A DNA stretch of 12,596 nucleotides from JAGXLC01 sp046545795 (GCA_046545795.1 JBKGZD010000071.1:1-12596), one strand, 5' to 3'; shown: positions 1 to 8,226, counted from the stretch's first letter. Translations and numbers: made by a program. Notes: generated from the sequence alone by a model not told the origin.

Positions 1-542
1 TGGAAAACAATACTCCAATTAGAATGAGATGGGGATTCCTTTTTAAAAATAACTACAGTAATAGCATAAAACAAGGAAGAAACAAGCATTGACATTGTTC
101 CTGCAAATTCCTCATTACTTAAAGAAATTTCCTTATCCAAATGAACCAAAACAATCCCAGAAAAAGCCAGAAACAATAAAAGTAAATTTCTCAAAGGTAA
201 AGGTTCAACAAGGTATAAACGGCTTAAAAGTACGGCAAATATAGGCCACGTATAAAGAATAATGATCGCATTCCCAATGGGTGCATTTAAAAATCCTATA
301 AAATAAAAAACAAGCCTTATAACATTTAAAAAAGAAGCAAGAATTAATAAACGGGAAGTAAGTCTGATTATTCTTAAGTCTTTCCAGTTAGTAAATACAC
401 CAATAAAAAGAACCGGAATTCCCACACGAAAAAAGGTTATCACAAAAGGATGTAAATTGAGATATTTGATAAAAACCCCGCTGGAACCCCAGATTACAGC
501 AGCCAATATTATTTTCAGGTATGATGGATTTATTTTAAGCAT
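1..542 (-). CDS. EamA/DMT-family transporter, N-terminal part (truncated by window edge)
   Basis: Reading the minus strand from the ATG at 542 gives about 180 residues with no stop before the window edge, so the C-terminal part is missing. The protein starts MLKINPSYLKIILAAVIWGS and continues as closely spaced hydrophobic helices, with a Gly-Ser-Ser-Gly turn in helix 1. This pattern is typical of the first EamA repeat of drug/metabolite transporters, and the last visible part begins the second repeat. These are inner-membrane proteins of about 300 residues that usually export small metabolites; the substrate cannot be read from sequence. The gene is divergent from the peptide-binding lipoprotein gene, with 74 bases between the starts. 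On the minus strand a perfect TAnnTTTG box (547-554) lies almost on the ATG, so the transcript would be nearly leaderless if that box is used. No fitting -33 element was seen. Family call is firm, substrate unknown. Confidence 0.82.
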   Translation of the reverse strand, partial: MLKINPSYLKIILAAVIWGSSGVFIKYLNLHPFVITFFRVGIPVLFIGVFTNWKDLRIIRLTSRLLILASFLNVIRLVFYFIGFLNAPIGNAIIILYTWPIFAVLLSRLYLVEPLPLRNLLLLFLAFSGIVLVHLDKEISLSNEEFAGTMSMLVSSLFYAITVVIFKKESPSHSNWSIVF

Positions 543-575
543 ATGACAAAAATATAACAAAGGAGTCAGGAATCG

Positions 576-600
576 TTGATTTATAAAATGATTAACTTTG
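576..600 (+). promoter_or_regulatory. Candidate Bacteroidota promoter for the peptide-binding protein/kinase operon
   Basis: TAACTTTG at 593-600 matches the Bacteroidota -7 consensus TAnnTTTG exactly. It would start transcription about 10-12 bases before the ATG at 617. The nearest upstream TTG (576-578) leaves a 14-base spacer, shorter than usual, so the -33 assignment is weak. The leader before 617 is A-rich with no Shine-Dalgarno sequence, as is common in this phylum. Confidence 0.45.
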
Positions 601-616
601 TAAAAAAATATAACTG

Positions 617-2248
617 ATGCAAAAATACCTGGTCTCCTGTTTATTGGTTTTAACGGCTATTTCATGCAACAAACAACCATCTGATAATCAAAACAAAACA
701 GTATTCAAATACAATGAATCCAAGGGTATATCAACACTTGACCCTGCCTTTGCAAAAAGTCAAACATTAATCTGGCCTGTTAATCAATTATTTAACGGAC
801 TTGTCCAGATGGATCAAAAACTCAACATTCAACCGGCAATAGCTAAAGACTGGGAAGTCTCCAGTGATGGTCTGGAATATATCTTTCACCTCAGAGATGA
901 CGTCTATTTCCATGAACATGAGCAATTTAAAAATAAAAAAGAGAGAAAAGTAAAAGCACAGGATGTGGTTTACAGTCTGAAAAGGATTTATAACAAAGAA
1001 ACGGCCTCTCCAGGAGCCTGGATTTTCAATAACCTGGATAAAAAGAAAGGCCCGGAAGCAGTGAATGATTCTACTGTAAAAATAAGACTGAAAAAACCAT
1101 TTCCAGCATTTCTGGGACTATTAACCATGCAATATTGTGCTATAGTTCCGCAGAAAATAGTAAAACACTATGGGGAAAACTTTGGTCATAACCCTGTTGG
1201 AACAGGACCATTCAAGTTTAAAATGTGGCAGGAAGGTGAAAAGTTAGTGTTTATAAAAAACCCTGAATATTTTGAAACCGACAGCTCCGGAACTCCCCTG
1301 CCCTATCTTGATGCAATATCTATAACATTTGTAACTGACAAACAAAGCGAATTTCTTAAATTCATTAAAGGAGATATTGACTTTTTATCCGGGGCAACAG
1401 CAGTTAATAAAGACGAATTACTTACCCGGGATGGGAACCTTAACCCAAAATATAAAGATGAAATAACACTCTATACTCAGCCTTACCTCAATACAGAATA
1501 TTTAGGATTCCTGGTAGACACATCACTTGCAAAAGTAAAAAACAGTCCTGTCAGCAATAAATATTACCGGCAGGCAATTAATTATGGCTTTGACCGAAAA
1601 AAAATGATAAGGTATTTACGAAATAACATTGGGACCCCTGCAGAACAAGGTTTCATACCCAAAGGCCTGCCATCATTCTCCCCGGAAAAAATCGAAGGTT
1701 ATACTTATCAACCCGACAAGTCTCGCGAATTGCTTAAAAAAGCAGGTTATCCAGGAGGAGAAGGCTTACCGGAGATTACCCTAACCACAACCGACGATTA
1801 TAAAGACCTTTGCGAATTTATACAACACCAACTATCAGAAATTGGCATCCCAATTGACATCGAAGTAAGTACTGGCGCAACATTCAGAGATATGGTAGCC
1901 AATTCAAAGCTTCTTTTTTTCAGAGGTTCATGGATAGCCGATTATGCTGATGCTGAGAACTACATGGCATTATTCTACAGCGGGAACTTCAGCCCGGGAG
2001 GACCAAATTACACGCATTTTGAGAACAAAAAGTATGACCAACTTTATAACCAGGCATTAAATACGATGGATAAAAACCAAAGAAAAGAACTATACCTGAA
2101 GATGGACCAATTGATTTTAGAGCATGCCGTGATAGTTCCTCTCTATTACGATGAAGTAGTTCGATTTACTCATAAATATGTTAAAAATTTTGAAAGCAAC
2201 CCTATGAATATGCTGAATTTAAAATATGTAAAAAAAGAACAACAATGA
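617..2248 (+). CDS. Peptide-type ABC transporter substrate-binding lipoprotein (SBP_bac_5 family)
   Basis: 543 residues, the usual length for the DppA/OppA-type extracytoplasmic binding protein family. The N-terminus is a lipoprotein signal: a short charged start, a hydrophobic stretch, then the lipobox AISC with the lipidated Cys at residue 17. This predicts a membrane-anchored lipoprotein outside the cytoplasmic membrane. Family signatures include the AKDWEVSSDGLEYIFHLR segment near residue 80, KAQDVVYSLKR near residue 115, and NPVGTGPFKF at 192-201. Members bind di- or oligopeptides, nickel, sugars or muropeptides and pass them to an ABC permease. No permease or ATPase gene lies in the window, so this copy either serves a distant transporter or acts alone. 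Its stop overlaps the start of the amino-sugar kinase gene, so the two are probably made together. That makes cell-wall peptide or amino-sugar salvage plausible, but this is inference. Confidence 0.9.
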   Translation: MQKYLVSCLLVLTAISCNKQPSDNQNKTVFKYNESKGISTLDPAFAKSQTLIWPVNQLFNGLVQMDQKLNIQPAIAKDWEVSSDGLEYIFHLRDDVYFHEHEQFKNKKERKVKAQDVVYSLKRIYNKETASPGAWIFNNLDKKKGPEAVNDSTVKIRLKKPFPAFLGLLTMQYCAIVPQKIVKHYGENFGHNPVGTGPFKFKMWQEGEKLVFIKNPEYFETDSSGTPLPYLDAISITFVTDKQSEFLKFIKGDIDFLSGATAVNKDELLTRDGNLNPKYKDEITLYTQPYLNTEYLGFLVDTSLAKVKNSPVSNKYYRQAINYGFDRKKMIRYLRNNIGTPAEQGFIPKGLPSFSPEKIEGYTYQPDKSRELLKKAGYPGGEGLPEITLTTTDDYKDLCEFIQHQLSEIGIPIDIEVSTGATFRDMVANSKLLFFRGSWIADYADAENYMALFYSGNFSPGGPNYTHFENKKYDQLYNQALNTMDKNQRKELYLKMDQLILEHAVIVPLYYDEVVRFTHKYVKNFESNPMNMLNLKYVKKEQQ

Positions 2249-3102
2249 TTTTTATTGCAGATGCAGGTTCCTCAAAAACGCAGTGGTCTTTGGTTTCAAA
2301 GGAAGACATAATCTCCACCAAAACAGGCGGAATAAATCCTGTATTAATGACGGAACAAAATATATCAGAATTAATACAAAGTAATCCTGTACTAAGGAAC
2401 AACAAGGAAAAAATTCAAACTGGCTTTTTCTATGGAGCAGGGTGCGCAAATACATATCAACAGGAAAAAATAAAAAATGCATTAAATAGTTTTTTTACGA
2501 ATACCAATATTCATGTATACTCAGATTTATATGGAGCAGCCCGTTCCTTATTCCATAATTCACCAGGAATCATTTGTATTTTAGGTACAGGATCCGCTTG
2601 CGGAAGATACGATGGGAAACACATTATCCAGCAAAGCCCTTCGTTAGGTTTTATATTGGGAGATGAAGGTAGCGGCGCTTATATGGGAAAAGATTTGCTA
2701 AAACGTTTTTTTTACGGCGAATTACCAAAACCTCTGGAAACACAATTTATTCAAAAGTATAAACCAGAAAAAAAAGAAGTGCTTTCGCGAATACATAAAG
2801 GAAACACACCAAGTCAATATCTTGCACATTTTTGCTATTTCCTTAAAGATAATCAACAACATCCCTATATACGGGATGCATTAGAGGTGAATCTTAAAAA
2901 ATTCATTGAGACTCACATAATAAGACTTAAACCGGAATTCAACGAAAATATAAGAATCACCGGGTCAGTTGCCTGGTTCTTCAGAGATATTCTGTTAAAT
3001 ATCATAAAAGGATACGGACTAACAATTGATAATATAAACCAGGCACCAATAGAAGGTCTCATCGAATATCATAAAAAAGAAATTCGGGAAATTAATTCTT
3101 AA
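2245..3102 (+). CDS. N-acetylglucosamine kinase-like sugar kinase (BadF/BadG/BcrA/BcrD ATPase family)
   Basis: 285 residues with the ASKHA sugar-kinase fold signatures in order. Phosphate-1 motif DAGSSKT is at residues 6-12. VYSDLYGAAR (91-100) carries Asp94 at the position of the catalytic base of human GlcNAc kinase. Phosphate-2 motif GTGSACG is at 114-120, and GDEGSG at 139-144 is the signature seen in GlcNAc/MurNAc/glucosamine kinases. It should phosphorylate an amino sugar with ATP in the cytoplasm; GlcNAc, MurNAc and glucosamine remain possible. The start codon overlaps the stop of the binding-protein gene in an ATGA arrangement, which implies translational coupling. The LytTR regulator gene follows 44 bases later on the same strand. 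The family is confident, the exact sugar is not. Confidence 0.85.
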   Translation: MIFIADAGSSKTQWSLVSKEDIISTKTGGINPVLMTEQNISELIQSNPVLRNNKEKIQTGFFYGAGCANTYQQEKIKNALNSFFTNTNIHVYSDLYGAARSLFHNSPGIICILGTGSACGRYDGKHIIQQSPSLGFILGDEGSGAYMGKDLLKRFFYGELPKPLETQFIQKYKPEKKEVLSRIHKGNTPSQYLAHFCYFLKDNQQHPYIRDALEVNLKKFIETHIIRLKPEFNENIRITGSVAWFFRDILLNIIKGYGLTIDNINQAPIEGLIEYHKKEIREINS

Positions 3103-3146
3103 TTCAAACATTTTTTATATCTTTAAATACATACAAACAGGATAAT

Positions 3147-3914
3147 ATGATGTGGACAAGTGTAATAATTGACGACGAACCAAAATCAAGGGAAACATTA
3201 AAAAAAATTATCGAACGCTATTTCAGTAACCAAATTAGCATAGTATATCTGGCAGGGACAGTGAAAGAAGGTGTTTTTGCCATAAATAAATATAATCCCC
3301 GCCTTGTATTTCTTGATATTGAAATGCCGGAAGAGGATGGTTTCAAGCTATTTAACTATTTTGACTATTATAACTTTGATGTAATATTTACAACTGCATA
3401 TAAACAATATGCTATAGATGCTATTAAATGTTCTGCACTCGACTACCTTCTTAAGCCTATTAATTATATTGACCTTAAAGAAGTTATTAAGAAGTTAGAA
3501 GAAAAAGAAAGAAAAATTACTCCTCATACCCAAATAGAGGCATTCCTTAATAACCTGAATGCCAGCACCAATGAGTTTAACAAAATTGCATTACCAACGT
3601 TTGAAGGATATGAATTAGAAAGAGTTAGTAATATTGTTTATTGCCAGGCAGAAGAAAACTATACGAAAATTCATACCAACAGAAACGAAATAATAATGGT
3701 GGCCAAAACATTAAAAAACGTGGAAGAGCTTCTTCCAAAATCAATGTTTTTCAGAATACACAAATCATATCTCGTCAACTTAAATTATATAAAATCATAT
3801 AATAAATCACATGGCTACAAAGTAATTCTTGAGAACGGAACCAAACTGGATGTAGCAACCAGACGAAATGAAGAATTTATTAAAGCACTAACAAAAAGAG
3901 CTCCTAAAGAATAA
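3147..3914 (+). CDS. LytTR-family response regulator (REC-LytTR), orphan
   Basis: 255 residues. The N-terminal receiver domain (about 4-120) has the acidic pair Asp9/Asp10, phospho-acceptor Asp57 in VFLDIEMPEEDG, the conserved Thr in FTTAY near residue 83, and the conserved Lys in LLKPI at 103. The C-terminal LytTR DNA-binding domain (about 145-250) shows the typical pattern ending in FFRIHKSYLVNLNYI and a basic tail. Regulators of this type are normally paired with a LytS/YpdB-type sensor kinase, but none is adjacent. Two consecutive Met codons (3147 and 3150) are possible starts; the first is used here. A near-match to the -7 consensus (TATCTTTA, 3118-3125) lies upstream without a good -33, so co-transcription with the kinase gene 44 bases away is equally likely. 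Its targets are unknown; the repeats at 4024-4054 are a candidate site. Confidence 0.9.
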   Translation: MMWTSVIIDDEPKSRETLKKIIERYFSNQISIVYLAGTVKEGVFAINKYNPRLVFLDIEMPEEDGFKLFNYFDYYNFDVIFTTAYKQYAIDAIKCSALDYLLKPINYIDLKEVIKKLEEKERKITPHTQIEAFLNNLNASTNEFNKIALPTFEGYELERVSNIVYCQAEENYTKIHTNRNEIIMVAKTLKNVEELLPKSMFFRIHKSYLVNLNYIKSYNKSHGYKVILENGTKLDVATRRNEEFIKALTKRAPKE

Positions 3915-4023
3915 ATAATAAAATAACATTCTGCAAATCAGCATATAAAAACATTACTCTATACGGTTCAAAAATACCTGAAAAATTAAAAACCCAAATT
4001 TTGTTACAAGAATAATAATAGAG

Positions 4024-4054
4024 TTATTAACATGTTATCAACAACTTATTAACA
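4024..4054 (+). repeat. Three TTATYAACA 9-mers at an exact 11-base period
   Basis: TTATTAACA at 4024-4032, TTATCAACA at 4035-4043 and TTATTAACA at 4046-4054 place three near-identical 9-mers on one face of the helix. The outer two extend to the 10-mer TTATTAACAT and are 22 bases apart. Read on the other strand, each contains GTTNAT, which fits the GTTNRK core of known LytTR half-sites. LytTR sites are typically two 9-base direct repeats about 21-22 bases apart. The preceding three bases fit that consensus poorly. The middle copy also resembles a DnaA box with one mismatch. The repeat is certain; its function is inferred. Confidence 0.6.
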
Positions 4055-4106
4055 TCACAAAAAAACCATATCTCCCAGAGCTTTAATAGATTAACATAAT
4101 AAAGAC

Positions 4107-4148
4107 AGTGACATTTGTCAGGATTTTTCCTTACAAATGTCATTTTTT
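4107..4148 (+). terminator. Hairpin with T-tract, probable intrinsic terminator for the upstream transcript
   Basis: Perfect 10-base arms TGACATTTGT (4109-4118) and ACAAATGTCA (4133-4142) enclose a 14-base loop that can itself pair AGGA with TCCT. Six T follow (4143-4148). It lies about 190 bases after the LytTR stop and just before the candidate protease promoter, so it could end read-through from the left. The stem is AT-rich, so it may be weak or act as a protein-binding dyad instead. Confidence 0.55.
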
Positions 4149-4150
4149 GG

Positions 4151-4182
4151 TTTGGTAAAAAAATAACGGTTCAATATATTAG
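4151..4182 (+). promoter_or_regulatory. Candidate promoter of the secreted subtilase gene
   Basis: TTTG at 4151-4154 and TATATTAG at 4175-4182 are separated by 20 bases. They match the Bacteroidota -33 TTTG and -7 TAnnTTTG elements with one mismatch in the -7. Transcription would start near 4188, leaving a leader of roughly 48 bases. The element begins directly after the T-tract of the hairpin, which is consistent with an insulated promoter. Confidence 0.45.
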
Positions 4183-4235
4183 TCCCGATTTAATTTTTTA
4201 AATCTTGTTAACCTAAACCATTTAAATTTTTTATT

Positions 4236-7200
4236 ATGAGATCCAAAACATTTACATTTTTACTATTGTTTTTATTCTCTGCAGTAGCTCTCTTTTCCCA
4301 GGAAAGGGAAGTCAACAAAGATGGCTATTACAAAGGAGTAATCAGAATTAAACTTAAAGAAGAATCAGTAAAAAAAATTGAAGCAAAACACGAAAAGACG
4401 GGGAAAATCAATCAATTAACTGCGGAAAAGGGCTCACATGTAAAGACTAATATTGCTGAGCTCGACAAAAAAAATGAAAAATTCCAGGCGAAATCTTATA
4501 AAAGAGTTTTCAGGAATGCTGGAAAATTTGAAGAAAGGCACCGTGCATATGGTCTACACCGTTGGTATGAAATTGAATTCGAATCCAAACAGCCTTTAAT
4601 TGAATATCTCAAAGGGTATAATACAGTAGAAGGCGTTGAGATTGCCGAAGGGAAGCCTGAAATGAAGCTATTAGACAATGACAAGGAAGATAAAGATTCT
4701 AAGTCTTTATCAGAAGAACCCAATGACCCACAATTTGATGATCAATGGCATTACCACAATACAGGACAAACAGGTGGTACAGAAGATGCCGACATCGATC
4801 TCCCTGAAGCATTGGAAAAAGAAACAGGCAATACAGACGTTATCGTAGCCATAGAAGACGAAGGTGTTGATTATGAACACGAAGATCTTGAAGGCAATAT
4901 GTGGGTAAACCCTGATGAAACAGTTAATGGCGAGGATTCCGACAATAACGGTTACGTAGATGACGTACACGGCTACAATTTTGCTGATGATCAAGGCGAA
5001 ATTAACCCGGGAGATCACGGGACACATGTTGGTGGAACAGTTGCAGCTGAAACAAATAACGAAACAGGCGTTGCCGGTGTTGCAGGTGGAAGTGGCAATA
5101 ACGACGGCGTAAGATTAATGTCAGTTCAGGTGTTTAGTAATACCAATGGTGGATTTGAAGAAGCTCTAACATATTCAGCCGACATGGGCGCTCACGTATC
5201 CCAAAATAGCTGGGGTGGCGGAGGCGAAAGCGAAGCCATAAATGATGCTATTGACTATTTTAATGACAATGGCGGAAGCGCTGACAGCCCTATGGATGGT
5301 GGTGTTGTTGTTTTTGCTGCCGGAAACGATGATACAAATAGCGGCGCAGGAACATGGCCAGCACAATATGAAGGAGCAATAGCCGTGGCTTCTACTGACC
5401 ACAATGACGAAAAATCTTCATTTTCAAACTATGGCGAATGGGTGGATATTTCCGCTCCTGGTAGTGATATTTTAAGTTGTCAGCCAAATGACGGTTACCA
5501 GGACATGGATGGAACATCAATGGCTTGTCCTCATGTATCTGGAGTTACCGCACTTATTGTTTCTTACTATGCAGGAGACATAACACCTTCCCAAGTAAGG
5601 ACTAAGCTACTAGAAAATACAGACCCGATAGATGACCTAAACCCAGATTATGAAGGACAATTGGGAAGCGGAAGATTGAATGCTGACAAGGCACTGGGTG
5701 ACGGTGGAGGAGATACTGAAGAACCACCAGAAGCAGATTTTTCTGCAAACTCAACAACCATAGAAGAAGGTGAAACAGTAGACTTCACAGACCAATCATC
5801 TAACTATCCCGAGGAGTGGGACTGGTCTTTTGAAGGTGGTGATCCTTCCTCAAGTACAGACCAGAATCCAAGCATCACTTATGAAGAAGAAGGTACTTAT
5901 GAAGTATCTCTAAATGTTAGCAATGAATATGGATCTGACTCAGAAACAAAAACAAATTACATCACAGTTGAAGAGTATGTTGCTACCTATTGTGACAGTG
6001 AAGGAGAAGACGCAAGTTATGAGTGGATTGATGAGATTACAATAGGTGATTTTAACAATAACTCAGGAGGTGATGATGGATATGGTGACTATACAGACCA
6101 AACTGTAGAACTCGCTGCAGGTGAATCCTATGACATTGAACTCATACCAGGATTTTCTGACAGCTCATATGATGAATACTGGAAAATATGGATTGATTTT
6201 AATGATGATAAAGAGTTTGATGAAAGTGAACTGGTTTACGATGCAGGCTCTACTTCAAGCTCAGAAGTAACAGGAACTATCGATATTCCTTCTGATGCTT
6301 CAGGTAGCACCAGGATGAGAGTAACCATGAAGTATGATGGTGAACCAACTGCTTGTGAAACTTTCTCATACGGCGAAGTAGAAGATTATACAGTATCATT
6401 CACAGATGATGGGGATGACGAAGATACAGAAGCTCCTACTACTCCAACCAATCTGGAAGCTGATAATGTAGGGGAAACAAGCCTTGATTTAAGCTGGGAC
6501 GAATCAACAGATAACGTAGGCGTTGAACAGTATACTGTATACCAAGATGATGAAGAGATCGGAACAACTGAAAATAATTCTTACAATGTCTCTGATTTAA
6601 GCGCAGGTACAACTTATTCATTTACTGTAACTGCTGAAGATGCTGCAGGAAACGTATCTGACCACAGTGATGCTCTCGAAGTAACTACAGACGAAGAAGA
6701 GGAAGAACCAGGAGAATACTGCGAAAGTAAAGGCGAAGATGCAAGTTACGAATGGATCGATGAAGTTCAGGTTGGCGACTTCAATAATAATTCTGGTGAA
6801 GACAATGGATATGGTGACTACACAAACCAAACTGTGGAACTCACTGCAGGTGAATCCTATGATATTACATTAACACCAGGATTCTCCGGCTCCACATATC
6901 AGGAATACTGGAAAATATGGATCGACTTCAACGGAGACCATGAATTCAGTAGCGACGAACTCGTTTATGATGCAGGTTCAACTTCAAGCTCTGAAAAAAC
7001 CGGTTCTATTGATATTCCTTCTGATGCATCAGGAAGCACCAGGATGAGAGTTACAATGAAGTATAACGGAGAACCTACTGCGTGTGAAACATTCAGTTAT
7101 GGTGAAGTAGAAGATTATACCGTTTCATTCACAGATGATGGTGGAGATGATGAGGACACAGAAGCTCCAACAGCTCCTGCTAACCTCACGGACAATAATG

Positions 7201-8162
7201 TAACTGAAAACAGTGCGGACCTAAGCTGGGATGCTTCTTCGGATAACGTTGGTGTGGAACAATATATTGTTTATCAAGATGGTAATGAAATAGGAACAAC
7301 TGAAAATACTTCTTACAGCGTTTCTGACTTAAACGCAGGTACAACTTACTCATTTACGGTAACTGCTGAAGATGCTGCCGGTAATGTTTCCGAAGCAAGC
7401 AATGAAATAGAAGTAACTACTGAGCAGAATGAAGAAGTTGAATACTGTGAATCTCAAGGTGAAAACACCAACTATGAATGGATTGACCTGGTAGAACTAG
7501 GTTCTATCAATAACTCTAGTGGAAGTGATGGCGGCTATGCTGACTACACTGACATGTCTACAGACCTTACTGCTGGTAGTGAAGCAACAATATACTTCAG
7601 CGCTGGCTTTGAAAGTAGTAGTTACACAGAGTACTGGCATGTATGGATTGATTTCAACCAAAACGGCACTTTTGAAGATGATGAAGAAGTTGTGACTGGA
7701 TCATCTAGCAGCTCAGATAAACTGGAAAAAAGCTTCGACGTACCATCTGACGCAAGCCTTGGAGAAACTCGCATGAGAGTGACCATGAAATATAATGATG
7801 AAGCATCTCCTTGCGAATCATTTAGTTATGGTGAGGTTGAAGATTATACTGTAAACATTACAAACACTCAAAGTTACAACACGAACGACAACACAAATGC
7901 AACTAAACTGGGCAACGAAAAAGCAGAAGCACAGGTTGGATTGTATCCAAATCCTGCGTCTGATGTACTGAAAGTAAACATTAATGCAGGCGAAAGGAAC
8001 ACGACAATGAGTATTTATAACATAAACGGTACTCTTGTAAAAACAGTTCCTTTAGATGGTAACTATAAAGAGATAGACGTATCTGAACTTCCAGAAGGAA
8101 CATATATGATCAAGATTCCTGATGAAAGAGAACCTATCATTGAGCAATTTATCAAACAATAG
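4236..8162 (+). CDS. Secreted S8 serine protease (subtilase) with PKD, GEVED and FN3 modules and T9SS sorting domain
   Basis: 1308 residues. A signal peptide (about 1-22, ending LFSQ) is followed by a charged propeptide (about 23-155). The S8 catalytic domain (about 165-488) has a complete triad: Asp208 (VAIEDEGV), His261 (DHGTHV) and Ser428 (GTSMACPHVSG). The oxyanion Asn is Asn364 (FAAGND). Next come PKD (about 499-580), GEVED 1 (585-722), FN3 1 (730-818), GEVED 2 (828-965), FN3 2 (974-1062), GEVED 3 (1070-1208) and a T9SS type A sorting domain (about 1234-1308, beginning with the usual LYPNPAS motif). The enzyme should cross the inner membrane by Sec and the outer membrane by T9SS, then be cleaved at the tail and released or anchored. 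The accessory modules probably bind substrate or surface. The protein is strongly acidic throughout, especially in the Asp/Glu linkers between modules, which suits salty surroundings. It is a single-gene unit with its own terminator. Confidence 0.95.
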   Translation: MRSKTFTFLLLFLFSAVALFSQEREVNKDGYYKGVIRIKLKEESVKKIEAKHEKTGKINQLTAEKGSHVKTNIAELDKKNEKFQAKSYKRVFRNAGKFEERHRAYGLHRWYEIEFESKQPLIEYLKGYNTVEGVEIAEGKPEMKLLDNDKEDKDSKSLSEEPNDPQFDDQWHYHNTGQTGGTEDADIDLPEALEKETGNTDVIVAIEDEGVDYEHEDLEGNMWVNPDETVNGEDSDNNGYVDDVHGYNFADDQGEINPGDHGTHVGGTVAAETNNETGVAGVAGGSGNNDGVRLMSVQVFSNTNGGFEEALTYSADMGAHVSQNSWGGGGESEAINDAIDYFNDNGGSADSPMDGGVVVFAAGNDDTNSGAGTWPAQYEGAIAVASTDHNDEKSSFSNYGEWVDISAPGSDILSCQPNDGYQDMDGTSMACPHVSGVTALIVSYYAGDITPSQVRTKLLENTDPIDDLNPDYEGQLGSGRLNADKALGDGGGDTEEPPEADFSANSTTIEEGETVDFTDQSSNYPEEWDWSFEGGDPSSSTDQNPSITYEEEGTYEVSLNVSNEYGSDSETKTNYITVEEYVATYCDSEGEDASYEWIDEITIGDFNNNSGGDDGYGDYTDQTVELAAGESYDIELIPGFSDSSYDEYWKIWIDFNDDKEFDESELVYDAGSTSSSEVTGTIDIPSDASGSTRMRVTMKYDGEPTACETFSYGEVEDYTVSFTDDGDDEDTEAPTTPTNLEADNVGETSLDLSWDESTDNVGVEQYTVYQDDEEIGTTENNSYNVSDLSAGTTYSFTVTAEDAAGNVSDHSDALEVTTDEEEEEPGEYCESKGEDASYEWIDEVQVGDFNNNSGEDNGYGDYTNQTVELTAGESYDITLTPGFSGSTYQEYWKIWIDFNGDHEFSSDELVYDAGSTSSSEKTGSIDIPSDASGSTRMRVTMKYNGEPTACETFSYGEVEDYTVSFTDDGGDDEDTEAPTAPANLTDNNVTENSADLSWDASSDNVGVEQYIVYQDGNEIGTTENTSYSVSDLNAGTTYSFTVTAEDAAGNVSEASNEIEVTTEQNEEVEYCESQGENTNYEWIDLVELGSINNSSGSDGGYADYTDMSTDLTAGSEATIYFSAGFESSSYTEYWHVWIDFNQNGTFEDDEEVVTGSSSSSDKLEKSFDVPSDASLGETRMRVTMKYNDEASPCESFSYGEVEDYTVNITNTQSYNTNDNTNATKLGNEKAEAQVGLYPNPASDVLKVNINAGERNTTMSIYNINGTLVKTVPLDGNYKEIDVSELPEGTYMIKIPDEREPIIEQFIKQ
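5988..7859 (+). repeat. In-gene tandem repeat: GEVED-FN3 unit twice, plus a third GEVED
   Basis: Within the protease, a 243-residue unit (5988-6716) is followed by a 242-residue unit (6717-7442) and a GEVED-only partial copy (7443-7859). GEVED 1 and 2 agree at roughly 85% of residues by eye; the third copy is clearly more distant. The linkers also repeat (Asp-rich run, then DTEAPT). At the DNA level, aligned parts differ at many third codon positions even where the protein is identical, so the duplication is not very recent or the copies are under selection. Confidence 0.9.
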
Positions 8163-8188
8163 ATATTAACGCTCTTTGAGCCAAGAAT

Positions 8189-8226
8189 AAAAAAGAGAGG
8201 GGTGTAGAAACACTCCTCTCTTTTTT
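8189..8226. terminator. Strong bidirectional intrinsic terminator between convergent genes
   Basis: Arms GAGAGGGGTGT (8195-8205) and ACACTCCTCTC (8210-8220) pair over 11 bases with one G-T wobble around an AGAA loop. Six A precede the hairpin (8189-8194) and six T follow it (8221-8226), so it works in both directions. It ends the protease transcript (stop at 8162) and the minus-strand kinase-like transcript (stop at 8261). Confidence 0.9.

Larger units (their letters stand above)
3915..4235. other. 321-base intergenic regulatory region between the regulator and the secreted protease
   Basis: No credible gene is present. The region is very AT-rich. From left to right it holds an unremarkable stretch (3915-4020), three evenly spaced TTATYAACA 9-mers (4024-4054), a hairpin with a T-tract (4107-4148), a promoter-like pair (4151-4182), and about 50 bases of AT-rich leader before the protease ATG at 4236. 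Confidence 0.7.

Noticed and set aside
4035..4043. DnaA-box-like TTATCAACA as a sign of a replication origin
   Set aside because: Only one near-match exists, and there are no dnaA, dnaN, rep or partition genes nearby. The repeat context fits a regulator site better.
4137..4166. Nine-codon frame MSFFGLVKK overlapping the hairpin before the protease
   Set aside because: Too short to support, no ribosome binding site, and it starts inside the hairpin arm; no codon pattern typical of a leader peptide.
4710..5027. 105-residue open frame on the minus strand inside the protease gene
   Set aside because: It lies opposite the conserved catalytic domain, has no recognisable domain and is explained by the codon use of the protease. 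The other antisense frames inside that gene are rejected on the same grounds.
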